A stretch of DNA of 64,000 nucleotides from assembly GCA_031292385.1 (NCBI GenBank), contig JARLHE010000011.1, forward strand, positions 1-64,000, read 5' to 3'. This DNA comes from Oligoflexia bacterium (GTDB taxonomy: Bacteria > Bdellovibrionota > UBA1018). Both the position numbers and the translations under genes were made by a program. The notes under the pieces are model-generated. The model searched no databases, was not told where the DNA came from, and saw only the letters and a list, made by a program, of their open reading frames with translations. Positions 48,935 to 58,366 of this stretch are shown piece by piece (position 1 is the first letter of the stretch; each line of letters starts with the position of its first letter).

Positions 48935-50089
48935 ATGATCTATTTCCAATCGCTCACTCTGGAAGAACTAGCTGCTCATTTGCTGCCTTTAAGTCGCGAT
49001 GATCGTCAGGCCCGATATCGCGCAAAGATGCTATATCATTGGGTTTATCAGCGTTTTGTCGACGATTGGGACCTGATGAGTGACCTCTCCAAGCCCGTCC
49101 GCGCATGGCTCAAGGAGAACGTCGAAATCCATCGTCTCCAGGAGCACTATTCAAAGCAGGCGGTGGACGGAACCCATAAGTTCTTGTGGTATCTCCAGGA
49201 CGGGAAAACGATTGAAAGCGTGATCATTCCCGCCGCGCTTTCGGAAAAGGGCGAAGAGGCGTTTTTCGCGGGCCGTCCGAGCCAAGAGGCTCTCGATTCC
49301 GATCATTGGAAGCGCCTGACGGCCTGCATTTCAAGCCAGGTGGGCTGCGCCATGTCTTGTAAGTTCTGCCTGACCGGCGTGCAGGGGCTTGATCGTCATC
49401 TTCAGACCCACGAGATCGTGACTCAGATCCACGAGCTTCGGCGCCGCGCCCCGATTACCAATATCGTGTTCATGGGCATGGGGGAGCCGCTTCATAATTT
49501 CGAAAACGTTTCGAAAGCCTGCAAGATCCTGCTCGATACCGATGGCTTCAATTTTTCGAAGCGCAAGGTCACCGTTTCGACCTCGGGCCTGGTTCCGGCG
49601 ATCGAAGAGCTCGGCAAAACCGTCGACGTCTCGCTTGCGATTTCGTTGAACGCCACGACCGATGAGCAGCGCTCGGAAATCATGCCGGTGAACAAGAAGT
49701 GGAACATCGAGCAATTGCTCGATGCTTGCCGTAATTACCCGCTCGGGCCCCATCGCCGCATCACGTTCGAATACGTCATGCTCAAGGATTTCAACGACAG
49801 CCTGGCCGATGCCGCGCGTCTAGTGAAGCTGACGGCGAAGATCCCTTCGAAGATCAACCTGATCCCGTTCAATGAGCATTCCGGCTCGATCTATAAACGG
49901 CCTTCGGATGAAACCGTGAAGGCGTTCCAGAAATACTTGCTTGATCGTAACCTCACCGCGACCGTGCGCATCTCGCGCGGACGCGATATTCTGGCGGCTT
50001 GCGGGCAGTTGCGGAGTATTTTCGGGACCGCGCGCGGCACTGAGCGGCATAAAGACTATCAAGACACCAACCGGCAATCAGTCGTCTGA
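48935..50089 (+). CDS. rlmN: Dual-specificity 23S rRNA/tRNA adenine-C2 methyltransferase
   Basis: A radical-SAM enzyme that methylates A2503 of 23S rRNA and A37 of some tRNAs. The radical-SAM CxxxCxxC motif is in GCAMSCKFCLTG at about 131-142. The rest of the family signature is present: KRLTACISSQVGC before it, then LTNIVFMGMGEPL-type TNIVFMGMGEPLHNF, KVTVSTSGLVPAIEELG, SLAISLNATTDEQR and LIPFNEHSG. The C-terminal segment has the conserved RRGRDI-type SRGRDILAACGQL, including the reaction Cys. 384 residues, full length. The near-leaderless promoter drives it divergently from the small exported protein. Confidence 0.96.
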   Translation: MIYFQSLTLEELAAHLLPLSRDDRQARYRAKMLYHWVYQRFVDDWDLMSDLSKPVRAWLKENVEIHRLQEHYSKQAVDGTHKFLWYLQDGKTIESVIIPAALSEKGEEAFFAGRPSQEALDSDHWKRLTACISSQVGCAMSCKFCLTGVQGLDRHLQTHEIVTQIHELRRRAPITNIVFMGMGEPLHNFENVSKACKILLDTDGFNFSKRKVTVSTSGLVPAIEELGKTVDVSLAISLNATTDEQRSEIMPVNKKWNIEQLLDACRNYPLGPHRRITFEYVMLKDFNDSLADAARLVKLTAKIPSKINLIPFNEHSGSIYKRPSDETVKAFQKYLLDRNLTATVRISRGRDILAACGQLRSIFGTARGTERHKDYQDTNRQSVV

Positions 50090-50108
50090 GCCGTTTGCGC
50101 TTCGGATC

Positions 50109-50894
50109 TCAACGATTTTTCTGCACGGAAGGCAGCGCGTACGGCCGGCCCACGCGCGGCGAGGCGGTTTTCTGTTTGGGGGCCTGCGCACGCGCCGGGT
50201 CCGGGGCGGACGATTTTTTCACCTCCGCCAACCGCGCTTGGCTCTGTTTCAGCATTTCGGTGATTTGCTCGCGTTGTTTCTGCGCGCGGTCCAGGCTGGT
50301 GACCGCCGCGACCGGAGCGGGCGTCTGGGCGGCGATCGGAAAATTGAGAACGGGTTGGGGCGCGGGCGGGCGAGCGACCTTGCGCGCTTCGATCTCGCGC
50401 ATGATCTCGATGTGGCGGGCCTTCTCCATCGCGAGCTCTTGCGAGAGCTTGAAGCGGTCGTTTTCCGCTTTTTGCCAGTATTCTTCGATCTTTTCGTTTT
50501 GAGCTTTCACCTTCGCGACCAGCTCGTTCCATTTGAGGGATCCGGCCTTGAGCTGCTGCGTGAGCTGATTGTTTTTCGAGCTCGCGGCCGCGAGTTTTTG
50601 TTCGAGCGCGTGGTTTTTTTCGATCGCGGCCTTCTCGCGGGCCAGCTGCTGGGTATTCGCGGCCTTGAGCGCCGCGATTTGTTTCTCGAGCTCGCGGATA
50701 CGCTCCAGGTTCGCGGTGTTCTCCGGGGTCGGCATGGACCGAAGCCTCAGCTCGAGCTCGACTTGGCCGCGCAGGAGCGCGTCTTGGGTGGCTTTGAGCG
50801 CTTCCTCGAGGGATTTCGCGCGGGCGATCGCGCTTTCCATTTCGCGGAAGATGAGAGTGGTCATATTTCCGAATTCTGCGGTTTTTGTACTCAT
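50109..50894 (-). CDS. Coiled-coil protein of unknown function
   Basis: A 261-residue, highly charged protein without signal peptide. Residues 15-170 are nearly continuous helix rich in Ala, Glu, Gln and Lys with heptad-like hydrophobics, a long coiled coil. This is followed by a Pro-rich linker with PPAPQPVLNFPIAAQTPAPV and a second helix (RAQKQREQITEMLKQSQARLAEVKKSS). The C-terminus is basic and disordered. The start ATG lies inside an inverted repeat and behind a TTGACA-based promoter. No family is recognised; scaffold or filament-like function is possible. Confidence 0.65.
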   Translation of the reverse strand: MSTKTAEFGNMTTLIFREMESAIARAKSLEEALKATQDALLRGQVELELRLRSMPTPENTANLERIRELEKQIAALKAANTQQLAREKAAIEKNHALEQKLAAASSKNNQLTQQLKAGSLKWNELVAKVKAQNEKIEEYWQKAENDRFKLSQELAMEKARHIEIMREIEARKVARPPAPQPVLNFPIAAQTPAPVAAVTSLDRAQKQREQITEMLKQSQARLAEVKKSSAPDPARAQAPKQKTASPRVGRPYALPSVQKNR

Positions 50895-50932
50895 TCTGTT
50901 TATATTCTCTTGAATCAGAATGAGTCTGTCAA
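50889..50932 (-). promoter_or_regulatory. Promoter with 10-bp inverted repeat spanning the start codon (50894 gene)
   Basis: TTGACA (minus 50932-50927) is followed after 17 nt by GAGAAT (50909-50904), 9 nt before the ATG. The perfect inverted repeat ACTCATTCTG (50889-50898) / CAGAATGAGT (50916-50925) has one arm right after the -35 and the other covering the ATG. A bound repressor would block initiation. Confidence 0.55.
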
Positions 50933-50942
50933 ACGCGTCGGG

Positions 50943-51878
50943 TTATTGACGCGCGCCTTGGCGGCAGCCGCGGGTCTGGAGGAAATCGCGAATATGATTG
51001 TGCGGAGTCCAGCGCTCCCGGCTCCATTCCGGCGCCAGGCATTCTTCCTTGTGGGTGGCGTTGGCGAAGAGCCGTTCCAGGTAGATCGAAGGCGAAAGGT
51101 TTTCGATAAAGTCCGCGACGACTTGCGCGTATTGATCGAGCGAGAGAGTCGGGAAAGGCTGCTCTTTCCAGCGGCGCGCCAGGATGGTGTGCTCGAGGAT
51201 CATCAATTGATGGAGCTTCGCGCCCCGAACGCCGAATCGGTTGAGGATCCGTGCGGCATCGCGCGCGGCGGCCGGCGAATCCATCGGGGAGCCGAACATG
51301 AGGTGGACGCAGGTATGGACGTGCGGGGCGCGCTCGGCCAGCCTCTGAAGCGCGTCGATCGAGCATTGGGCGCTGTGGCCGCGCGCAAGCCACTCGAGCG
51401 TGGGGTCCTCGAAGGATTGAACCCCGAGCTCGAGCGAGACGTAGGTTTTTTGAGCCAGCTCCTCGAGCAGGTCGATGACAGGGTCCGGGATGCAGTCCGG
51501 ACGGGTGCCGATGCAAAGCCCTTGAATTTCCGGGTGCGACGCCGCCTCTTCATAGATCGAGCGGAGGTAATCGATGTCGGAATACGTGTTCGTGTAGCTT
51601 TGAAAATAGGCGAGAAACCGGGTGGCTCGGAAGCGCTCCCGAATCTCCGGCAAGCGCGCGTCGATCTGGGCGGTTATGGCAAGTCCGCGGCCCTTCTTGC
51701 CGAAAAAGGAACTGGAGCCGCGCAGGTCGCAAAAGGCGCAGCCTTCTTTGGCGAGAGTCCCGTCGCGAGTCGGACAGGTGAGCCCGCTCGCGACGACGAC
51801 TTTATAGGTTTTGCCGCCGAAAGTTTCCTCTAAATAACGGCTATAGGGATAATGCGTTTCGGCCAGTTCGTACTGCAT
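50943..51878 (-). CDS. TIGR01212/YhcC-family radical SAM protein
   Basis: A radical-SAM enzyme of 311 residues of the YhcC type. It has GKTYKVVVASGLTCPTRDG with the iron-sulfur Cys, then EGCAFCDLRGSSSFF, giving the CxxxxxxxxCxxC cluster motif. The remaining hallmarks are FLAYFQSYTNTYSDIDYLRSIYE, LCIGTRPDCIPDPVIDLLEEL, and TYVSLELGVQSFEDPTLEWLARGHSAQCSID. The substrate of this family is not established. The gene stands alone between the coiled-coil gene and a lipoprotein. A TIM-barrel, soluble, cytoplasmic protein is expected. Confidence 0.9.
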   Translation of the reverse strand: MQYELAETHYPYSRYLEETFGGKTYKVVVASGLTCPTRDGTLAKEGCAFCDLRGSSSFFGKKGRGLAITAQIDARLPEIRERFRATRFLAYFQSYTNTYSDIDYLRSIYEEAASHPEIQGLCIGTRPDCIPDPVIDLLEELAQKTYVSLELGVQSFEDPTLEWLARGHSAQCSIDALQRLAERAPHVHTCVHLMFGSPMDSPAAARDAARILNRFGVRGAKLHQLMILEHTILARRWKEQPFPTLSLDQYAQVVADFIENLSPSIYLERLFANATHKEECLAPEWSRERWTPHNHIRDFLQTRGCRQGARQ

Positions 51879-51911
51879 GGGTTACTGCTTTAGGTTACTG
51901 CTTTTCTCGAT

Positions 51912-52292
51912 TTAGCGGCGGCGAGCCGGCTTGCTGCTGTATTTGCCAGTGCTCTTGGCGGGCTTGGCGGCCGCCAGCCGGGTTTCAATGCTCTGAACGG
52001 CGGTTTTCAGCTGATCGATCTCGGCCTTAAGTTGTCCGGCGGAGGCCCCGACGCCCTGAGACTCGGTTTTCAGCTGATTGATCGCATCGACGATTTGCTT
52101 CAACTCCGTTTCGTGCGCTTGGGTTCTTTTCATGATTTCGGCTTGCGAGGCTTTCATCGCGTCGATTTGGTCTTGCATCGCCTGCTGACCGGGGCATGAG
52201 GGCATCGTAACCCCCATCAAGGCGACCGTACCGGTCAGGGCGATCGCGCGAATCGGCCAACGTAAACTTTTAGAATTGAAGAAATTTTCCAT
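51912..52292 (-). CDS. Small coiled-coil lipoprotein
   Basis: 126 residues with signal MENFFNSKSLRWPIRAIALTGTVALMGVTMPSC (lipobox MPSC, Pro at +2). A helix of about 75 residues with heptads (MQDQIDAMKASQAEIMKRTQ, then LKQIVDAINQL, and LKAEIDQLKTAVQSIETRL) follows, and a short basic tail ends KPARRR. It resembles Lpp-like or Pal-associated trimeric coiled coils in style, with no family assigned. AAGGGG precedes the ATG. It sits downstream of rodA, and its short intergenic gap could allow co-transcription with the cell-shape genes. Confidence 0.68.
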   Translation of the reverse strand: MENFFNSKSLRWPIRAIALTGTVALMGVTMPSCPGQQAMQDQIDAMKASQAEIMKRTQAHETELKQIVDAINQLKTESQGVGASAGQLKAEIDQLKTAVQSIETRLAAAKPAKSTGKYSSKPARRR

Positions 52293-52337
52293 AGTAACCC
52301 CTTGTTTAACAATAAGGCTAACATGGACTGCCGCTCG

Positions 52338-53510
52338 CTAGAACATGAATTTTTTATTGGCGATATTGGTAAGAATCGCGACCGATATCACGGAAGTCAT
52401 GAGAGCCGAGCCCCCGTAACTCATGAAAGGAAGCGGCACCCCGACGATCGGCAGAAGCCCCATCACCATCCCCATGTTAATGAAGATGTGCCAGAAGAAA
52501 ATCGTCACGATTCCTAGGGCCAGAAGCACCCCGAACTTGTCATGGGATTGATAGGCGACGGAGAGCCCGTTCAGGAGAAAGGCGAAATAAAGCGCGGCGA
52601 GAATCATGCATCCGACAAAGCCGTGCTCTTCGCTGAAAACGGAGAAAATAAAGTCCGTATGGTGTTCGGGAAGGAAGTTGAGCTGACTTTGAGTTCCTTT
52701 TTTATAGCCTTTGCCGAGAATTTCGCCGCTGCCCACCGCGATCATGGATTGAATGGAGTTGTAGCCCGAACCTTTGGGGTCTGACATGGGGTCAAGAAAG
52801 GTGACCAAGCGCTGACGTTGATAGGGCTTCAAGCCAAAGGTGTAGACGGTCGGCAGCGCCAACGCCATGCAAGTTCCTATGATCAGGAGCGTTTTCGTCT
52901 TAATCTTCATGAAAAGCATCATCGTTCCGAAGGTCGCAAGGACGATGAGCGCGGTGCCCAGGTCGGGCTGAAGCATGATGAGTCCGCAGGGAATCAGGAC
53001 CAGCAAAGCGGGCAGGAATAGGTCCTTGAACCCGTATCCGCCGACGGTTCGGTCGCTTTCGAAGTACTTGGCCAGACAGATCACGACCGAGAGCTTCATG
53101 AATTCCGAGGGCTGCACGCGGAAGGAGCCGAAACCGATCCAGCGCTTGGCTCCGAGCGAGCTTTTGCCCGCCACCAGGACCGCTACCAGCAAGAGCAGAT
53201 TCAGGAAATAGATGACGTAAGCCATTCGCGAAAACAGCGAATAGTGAAAGAGCAGGATAATGGCCGTAGCCACCATCCCGATCCCGAACCAAAGAAGCTG
53301 GTTTTTGTAGAGTCCCAGTGCCTTGTCTTCCACCGCGGTCGCGCTGATCAGGTTGAAAATACCGATTCCGAAAAGAATGAATTCGAGGATGAGTAAGGTC
53401 CAGTTAAAGCGTTTCAGCTCGTCCTCGTACATCCCCGTGTTCATGTGGTCGCCGGAGTATGCTTCCCAGCCGAAGGGGGTTTCAGGTGTTTCGGTCGAGG
53501 TATGAGTCAT
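52338..53510 (-). CDS. rodA: Rod-shape SEDS peptidoglycan polymerase RodA
   Basis: A multipass SEDS glycosyltransferase that polymerises lipid II with PBP2 in the elongasome. The 390 residues have about ten membrane segments. Landmarks are [82 protein letters not shown] and [19 protein letters not shown], then [20 protein letters not shown]. The mid-protein Asp in QPDLG is the essential catalytic residue in the family. It begins 2 bp after mrdA, at ATG 53510, so the two are likely one transcript. The N-terminal 30 residues are a non-conserved extension before the first helix. Confidence 0.95.
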   Translation of the reverse strand: MTHTSTETPETPFGWEAYSGDHMNTGMYEDELKRFNWTLLILEFILFGIGIFNLISATAVEDKALGLYKNQLLWFGIGMVATAIILLFHYSLFSRMAYVIYFLNLLLLVAVLVAGKSSLGAKRWIGFGSFRVQPSEFMKLSVVICLAKYFESDRTVGGYGFKDLFLPALLVLIPCGLIMLQPDLGTALIVLATFGTMMLFMKIKTKTLLIIGTCMALALPTVYTFGLKPYQRQRLVTFLDPMSDPKGSGYNSIQSMIAVGSGEILGKGYKKGTQSQLNFLPEHHTDFIFSVFSEEHGFVGCMILAALYFAFLLNGLSVAYQSHDKFGVLLALGIVTIFFWHIFINMGMVMGLLPIVGVPLPFMSYGGSALMTSVISVAILTNIANKKFMF

Positions 53511-53512
53511 AA

Positions 53513-55627
53513 TCAGTCTCCGTTGCCGACTCCGGCGCCCGCTCCGGGGCTCGCGTTATCTTCGTTTTCAATTCCGGGCGGAAGGGCAGGGATCGGAGGA
53601 GCCGCGTTACGCGCCGGTAATTGGTCGTTGTTGTCTTCCTGGACGTCTTCCTGCTCGGTTGCGTTGTTCACCGGCTCCGGCGCAGGGGCCTTCTTCACAG
53701 GCGCGCTCTTTTCCGCGGCCAGCCGCGCGGCAATGGCTTTCGGGCCGTAGATGTCCGGAAAGTACTTCTCGAGATAAGTTTTGATCACCGCGCGCGCCAC
53801 TGGAGCCATCGCTCCCCCGTGACAGACGTGCTCGCCGATGACGGCGACCGCGATGACGGGATCCTTCAAGGGCGCGAAGCCGACGAAAAACCCGTTATGC
53901 CGATCCTCGAATTTCATGTTTTCGCATTTCTGGTAAATCTTGTCGGCCGCGATTCTGAAATTTTGGACGGTACCGGTCTTTCCCGCGAAGTCGACTCCGG
54001 GAATGCGGCTTGAATACGCCGTTCCGTGAGGAGTGTTCACCACGCCCCATAGCCCTTCTTTGACGAGCTCGACCGTTTTGGGGTGGAGATGGGTTTGGCC
54101 CATCTCCTCGGATTTGAACTCTTTCAATGTCTTGCCTTCGAAGGATTCGACGGACTTCACCAGGTAGGGCTTCCAGAGCGCGCCCCCGTTGCCGATCGAC
54201 GCGTAGGCGTTGGCCATCTGAATGGCGGTGGTTAAGACATAGCTCTGTCCGATGGCGACGCTCAGGGTTTCGCCCGCGAGCCAAGGCTGCTTGAAGCGTT
54301 GTTCTTTCCATTCCTCGGTCGGGATGAGGCCAGGGACCTCGCCTTTGAGGTCGATTCCCGTTTTTTTGCCCAGGCCCAGCCGGGTGGCCCATTTCGAGAG
54401 TTGGTCCACGCTGTTCATCTTCATGGCGACCCGGTAGAAAAAGACGTCGCACGATTGCGTGATTGCCCGGACGACATCGATGTTGCCGTGCCCGTGTTTG
54501 TTCCAGCAGTGGTAAACGCGGTTGCCGACGCGCAGGCTGCCCGAGCAGTTGAAGGTGGTTTTTTCGTCGATCACGCCTTCCTCAAGGCCCGCGATCGCGG
54601 TGATGGGCTTGAACGTCGAGCCGGGCGAGTAGTGGTCCTGGATGGTCTTGTCACGCAACGGACGATTCGGATTGTTCAGAAGCCGGTTCCAAAGCTGGCT
54701 GGAGATGCCGCGCGAAAATTCCGTCGGATCGAAGGATGGGCGCGACATCATCGCGAGGATCTCGCCCGAGCGCGGGTCGATGGCGACAAGGGCGCCGTTT
54801 TTATCGCCAAAGGCCTGTGCCGCCGCCAGCTGCAGGTCCTGATCGATCGTGAGGACGAGGTTCCGCCCCGGGATGGCCATCTTGTCCGGGGTCGCGTTGC
54901 CGAGCACGCGGTCTTTGCCCTTTTCGAGCTTGATACGGCCCAGGGCGTCGACTTCCTTTAATTCCTCGCCGTCCACGCCGCGGAGCGTGTTTTCCATGCG
55001 CTGTTCAAGGCCGAATTTCCCGACGTTGTCGCCTTGCCGGTATTTGACCGATTCTTTGTTGAGGATCGGGAGCTCACTCGAGTTGACCTCGCCGACATAG
55101 CCGAGCAGATGGGAGGCGATATCGCCGTAGATATTCGTGCGCTTGATTTCCTGGCGAACTTCGACGCCGGGCATTTCGATCTTCCAGCTCTCGACGCCGG
55201 CGACTTCATCGCGGGTCAGGTCGGTCTTGATCTTGACCGGCATGAAAGAGGGTTGGCCGCGCGATTTTTCAAGCGCTTCGTAGATGTCCTTTTCCGGCAT
55301 CCGGACGAGCTTCGTCAGAAGCTGGACCACTTCTTTCTGTTGCTTGTACTCTTTGAAATACTGAGGCGTGATCTCCAGGTCGAAGGCCGGGCGATTGTCG
55401 ATTAGGAGCTTGCGGTTCCGGTCAAAAATCATTCCGCGCGGAGCATCGACCTTCACGCGCTTGATCCGGTTTTCTTCCGAGTACTGGCGCATTTTGTCGC
55501 CCGAGAGGATTTGCAGGTAAACCAAGCGGGCGACGAGCAGGCCCAAGCCGATGAGTACGGCCGCGTAAAGATACTTGAAGCGATCCTGAAACTCCCTGAT
55601 CTGTTCTTCTTGACCCAGAAAAGCCAT
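53513..55627 (-). CDS. mrdA: Penicillin-binding protein 2
   Basis: The elongasome transpeptidase. An N-terminal cytoplasmic tail and one membrane segment ([20 protein letters not shown], 22-41) precede the dimerisation region. The transpeptidase has S337-TFK in [16 protein letters not shown], the SCD (SxN-like) motif at 392-394 and the K550-TGT motif. The full length of 704 residues exceeds E. coli PBP2 (633) because of a Pro/Ala/Asn-rich C-terminal tail after residue 630. It begins 9 bp after mreD, and rodA follows 2 bp later. This is the standard mreCD-mrdAB arrangement. Confidence 0.96.
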   Translation of the reverse strand: MAFLGQEEQIREFQDRFKYLYAAVLIGLGLLVARLVYLQILSGDKMRQYSEENRIKRVKVDAPRGMIFDRNRKLLIDNRPAFDLEITPQYFKEYKQQKEVVQLLTKLVRMPEKDIYEALEKSRGQPSFMPVKIKTDLTRDEVAGVESWKIEMPGVEVRQEIKRTNIYGDIASHLLGYVGEVNSSELPILNKESVKYRQGDNVGKFGLEQRMENTLRGVDGEELKEVDALGRIKLEKGKDRVLGNATPDKMAIPGRNLVLTIDQDLQLAAAQAFGDKNGALVAIDPRSGEILAMMSRPSFDPTEFSRGISSQLWNRLLNNPNRPLRDKTIQDHYSPGSTFKPITAIAGLEEGVIDEKTTFNCSGSLRVGNRVYHCWNKHGHGNIDVVRAITQSCDVFFYRVAMKMNSVDQLSKWATRLGLGKKTGIDLKGEVPGLIPTEEWKEQRFKQPWLAGETLSVAIGQSYVLTTAIQMANAYASIGNGGALWKPYLVKSVESFEGKTLKEFKSEEMGQTHLHPKTVELVKEGLWGVVNTPHGTAYSSRIPGVDFAGKTGTVQNFRIAADKIYQKCENMKFEDRHNGFFVGFAPLKDPVIAVAVIGEHVCHGGAMAPVARAVIKTYLEKYFPDIYGPKAIAARLAAEKSAPVKKAPAPEPVNNATEQEDVQEDNNDQLPARNAAPPIPALPPGIENEDNASPGAGAGVGNGD

Positions 55628-55636
55628 TGAAAACTC

Positions 55637-56197
55637 TTATCCTATTTCGAGATTGAGATCATCGCCGAGCAAACGCTCGGCCCGGATGTTTTTAAAGGTC
55701 GCCCAATCCAGCTTTTCCAACCACCGATAGAGCCATTTGCCGAGCATCGCGTTCACCAAAGCGGTTGGGAAAATGAAAACGATCATGTGCTGGACCTGGG
55801 CGCGGCTTCCGCCAAGCAGGCGGAAAACGCCCATATCGATGACCTTGGCGAACACGCTCGTGAATAGAGTCAGCAGCATCAGCGAGGCGATGTCCGGTAT
55901 GACCAGCAGACGCGCGGCTCCTCGAAGCGAAAGAAAGGTCGCCATATAACAGATCATGAACAGGCCGGAAGGCGCCGCGGTGTGGGTCTCGGCGATCTCC
56001 GCGACGATCAAAGTCAAAACCCCGCCCTCCACGAAGGGGCGGCGCAGGGCGAACCAGATCACGAGCAGGAGAAGGACGTCCGGTTGGAAATAGTTGAGGA
56101 TCCAAAAAGAAAAGAACGAGGATTGGATCGCGACCCCGATCATGGCGATCAGCAAAAGGGCCGGCGCATTGCTGGTGCGCAAAAGAAGCCGGATCAT
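55637..56197 (-). CDS. mreD: Rod shape-determining protein MreD
   Basis: A small integral membrane protein of 186 residues with about five hydrophobic segments, for instance ALLLIAMIGVAIQSSFFSFW, VLLLLVIWFALRRPFVEGG and SGLFMICYMATFLSLRGA. It ends in a charged tail (ERLLGDDLNLEIG). Its sequence is weakly conserved as usual for MreD, and the identification rests on length, topology and position between mreC and mrdA. The start overlaps the mreC stop by 4 bp. Confidence 0.85.
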   Translation of the reverse strand: MIRLLLRTSNAPALLLIAMIGVAIQSSFFSFWILNYFQPDVLLLLVIWFALRRPFVEGGVLTLIVAEIAETHTAAPSGLFMICYMATFLSLRGAARLLVIPDIASLMLLTLFTSVFAKVIDMGVFRLLGGSRAQVQHMIVFIFPTALVNAMLGKWLYRWLEKLDWATFKNIRAERLLGDDLNLEIG

Positions 56198-57054
56198 TTG
56201 GACTTCTCCACGGCCTTTTCCGGCGACATCAGGTCAGTCTCATAATGGGTGATCACCAGGACTTCCTCGAGCTTCGAGAAATCCACGCTCGGATGGACTT
56301 CCACATCTTGCGAGATGCCGAACGGCTTTTTCGTGACTTTGGAAACCACGCCAACCGGCTTGCCCTTGGGGAACACGCCTCCGAGGCCGCTTGAGATCAG
56401 TTCGTCCCCGGGCTGGATATCATCCGTGCGGACCGTGTAGCGCAGAATGCCTGTATCGTCGGTCAGGCCCTCGAATACGCCGCGAGCGCGCGATCTTTCG
56501 TTGATGACGTCGACCGCGGAGAGAAGGTCCAGGATCGTCACGACGTCGGCGGTATGCTCAGTGGTGCGCAGGATGCGGCCGACGACCCCTTCATTGGACA
56601 CGACTGCCATGTTGCGGCGGATGCCCGAGTTTTCTCCGCGATTGATCCGGACGGCGCGGAAATCGGTCGAGACGTCCTTCGCGATGACGCGGGCGACGAC
56701 GGCGGACATTTTGGTCTGCTCTTCGAAATTCAGCAGTTTTCGAAGGCGGATGTTCTCTTGCTCCGTCTCGCGAAGGCCGGCGATCGCGTTGAGAAGCTTT
56801 CGGTTCTCGTCCGTGAGCAAGATGTTTTCCTGTCGCGTGTGCAAAAGATACACGTAGTTTTGAAAGGCGGAGGCAAGCTGATCCAGCGTCCAGGTAATCG
56901 AGACTTGGATCGGGGAGGTGATGAAAACAATCACCTTGTCGTAGAATCGATACTCCCGCGGCGCGCGAGTCGATGTGTCGATGGCGATCACGGGGATCAA
57001 AATGAAAGCAAATAGAACGATATAAAATCGATATTCTCTTAAGTACTTGACCAT
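56194..57054 (-). CDS. mreC: Rod shape-determining protein MreC
   Basis: A periplasmic scaffold of the elongasome. 286 residues have an N-terminal membrane anchor (FYIVLFAFILIPVIAI), a coiled coil with the LTDENRKLLNAIAGLRETEQENIRLRKLL region, and then beta-barrels carrying AVVARVIAKDVSTDFRAVRINRG and MAVVSNEGVVGRILRTTEHTADVVTILD. The closing strand has VGVVSKVTKKPFGISQDVEVHPSVDFSKLEEVLVI. The first codon is ATG 57054, followed by a Lys-rich anchor. No mreB lies upstream; the next gene is the divergent PpiD-like one. Confidence 0.92.
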   Translation of the reverse strand: MVKYLREYRFYIVLFAFILIPVIAIDTSTRAPREYRFYDKVIVFITSPIQVSITWTLDQLASAFQNYVYLLHTRQENILLTDENRKLLNAIAGLRETEQENIRLRKLLNFEEQTKMSAVVARVIAKDVSTDFRAVRINRGENSGIRRNMAVVSNEGVVGRILRTTEHTADVVTILDLLSAVDVINERSRARGVFEGLTDDTGILRYTVRTDDIQPGDELISSGLGGVFPKGKPVGVVSKVTKKPFGISQDVEVHPSVDFSKLEEVLVITHYETDLMSPEKAVEKSK

Positions 57055-57124
57055 TTTAGTCCAGTGGAATCTCTTAAATCAAAAGTTGAAGCGGAAGCCT
57101 GACTCATGTCACAAGAACAGTATC

Positions 57125-58366
57125 ATGCTAACTACGTGGTTTCGGGAAAAATTTGGCACGCTCGTTGTGAGTGGCATTATCGGGCTCTTGGCTTTGGCTT
57201 TCGCGATCTCGGGGATCTTTTCTCCGAGCTCGACTCGAGGTCTTCATGAAGGGGCGGTCGCTGGAACCGTTAATGGCGATCCGATCACGATTCAGGATTT
57301 TCAAAGAAGCTATAATCAGCGTCTCGAGTTCTTCCGCCAGATGGCCGGAGGCAAGATGACGGACGAGCAGTTGAAGGCCTTTAATATCAAAGGCGCGGTT
57401 TTTCAGGACCTGGTTCGCCGTCGGCTGATGATTCAAGAGGCCTATAAAGACGGGCTGATCGCCTCGGACGGAGAAGTGAAGGAAGCTATTCGGGCGATTC
57501 CGGCTTTCCAGGAGGGCGGAAAGTTCGACACGGCCAAGTACAAGGAGCTGCTGGCCGCGAATAATTACACGCCGGGAGGCTTTGAGCGGATGGTTCGCGA
57601 GGATCTTTCGAGCGAGCGATGGCGGAATTATTTTCAGCGGCGCGCTCGGGTCAGTGACGCGGAAGCGCGTGAGGATTTCCTGGTCACCAATAACAAGCGC
57701 AATATCAAATACGTCCTTTTGACCAACGAAAGCGGCCGTAAAGGTCTCGCCGTGAGCGCCGAGGATGTTCAGAAGTTTCTCGCGACGCCGGCGAAGCTCA
57801 ATTTGGCTAAATCCCAATACGAGAGCCGGAAGACGACCGTTTATAAGGGCAAGACTTTCGACGACGTCAAAGACCAGATCGTTCGTGATTTGGTCATGAC
57901 CGAAAAGCTTCCCGAGGTTCAAAAGATCAACAATCAGCTGGCCGATGAGGTTCTTCCCCTCATGGCGGCGTCGAAAGCCTCGGACGCGAAGATCAATGCG
58001 TTGCTGAAGAAATACGGCGCTGAAGTTCGCTCGACGGGGTTGATCACCGCTGAAAACTCCTTCATTCCCGGCATCGGGCAGGCGAAGGAGCTTCAAACGG
58101 ACGCGTTCGCGGCGCAATCGCCAATTGATCCGGCAACCGGGGGCAAGGCCAAGAAGTATACGACCGGCTCCTGGATCCTCGTGGCGATTGTCGAGGAGTC
58201 GAAGAAACCCGATCTGCCTCAATTCGAAGCCGAGCGCGGAAAGATCCTGGATCAGCTTCGCTCGAAAAAAGAACATGAGCTGATGGACTCCTGGTTAAGG
58301 GAGCTCAACGCCAAGGCGAAAATCAAACCGAACCTTTCGATCGTCGGCGACGCCGAGGAAAGCTGA
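57125..58366 (+). CDS. Membrane-anchored SurA/PpiD-like chaperone without a clear PPIase domain
   Basis: 413 residues starting MLTTWFREKFGTLVVSGIIGLLALAFAISGIF, one membrane anchor near the N-terminus as in PpiD. The SurA_N-like helical region follows, with GTVNGDPITIQDFQRSYNQRLEFFRQMAGG and VFQDLVRRRLMIQEAYKDGL. The central region, around KRNIKYVLLTNESG, is where PpiD has a parvulin PPIase, but no parvulin signature (with its conserved His and GG) is seen. The C-terminal part is again helical. It should be a periplasmic chaperone for outer-membrane or secreted proteins. It overlaps with no other gene and is followed directly by an acyltransferase (stop TGA then GTG). Confidence 0.8.
   Translation: MLTTWFREKFGTLVVSGIIGLLALAFAISGIFSPSSTRGLHEGAVAGTVNGDPITIQDFQRSYNQRLEFFRQMAGGKMTDEQLKAFNIKGAVFQDLVRRRLMIQEAYKDGLIASDGEVKEAIRAIPAFQEGGKFDTAKYKELLAANNYTPGGFERMVREDLSSERWRNYFQRRARVSDAEAREDFLVTNNKRNIKYVLLTNESGRKGLAVSAEDVQKFLATPAKLNLAKSQYESRKTTVYKGKTFDDVKDQIVRDLVMTEKLPEVQKINNQLADEVLPLMAASKASDAKINALLKKYGAEVRSTGLITAENSFIPGIGQAKELQTDAFAAQSPIDPATGGKAKKYTTGSWILVAIVEESKKPDLPQFEAERGKILDQLRSKKEHELMDSWLRELNAKAKIKPNLSIVGDAEES

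Noticed and set aside
49941..51833. 630-codon frame crossing rlmN, the coiled-coil gene and the radical-SAM gene
   Set aside because: It lies antisense to two clear genes, has low-complexity Arg/Gly content and no family; treated as a shadow.
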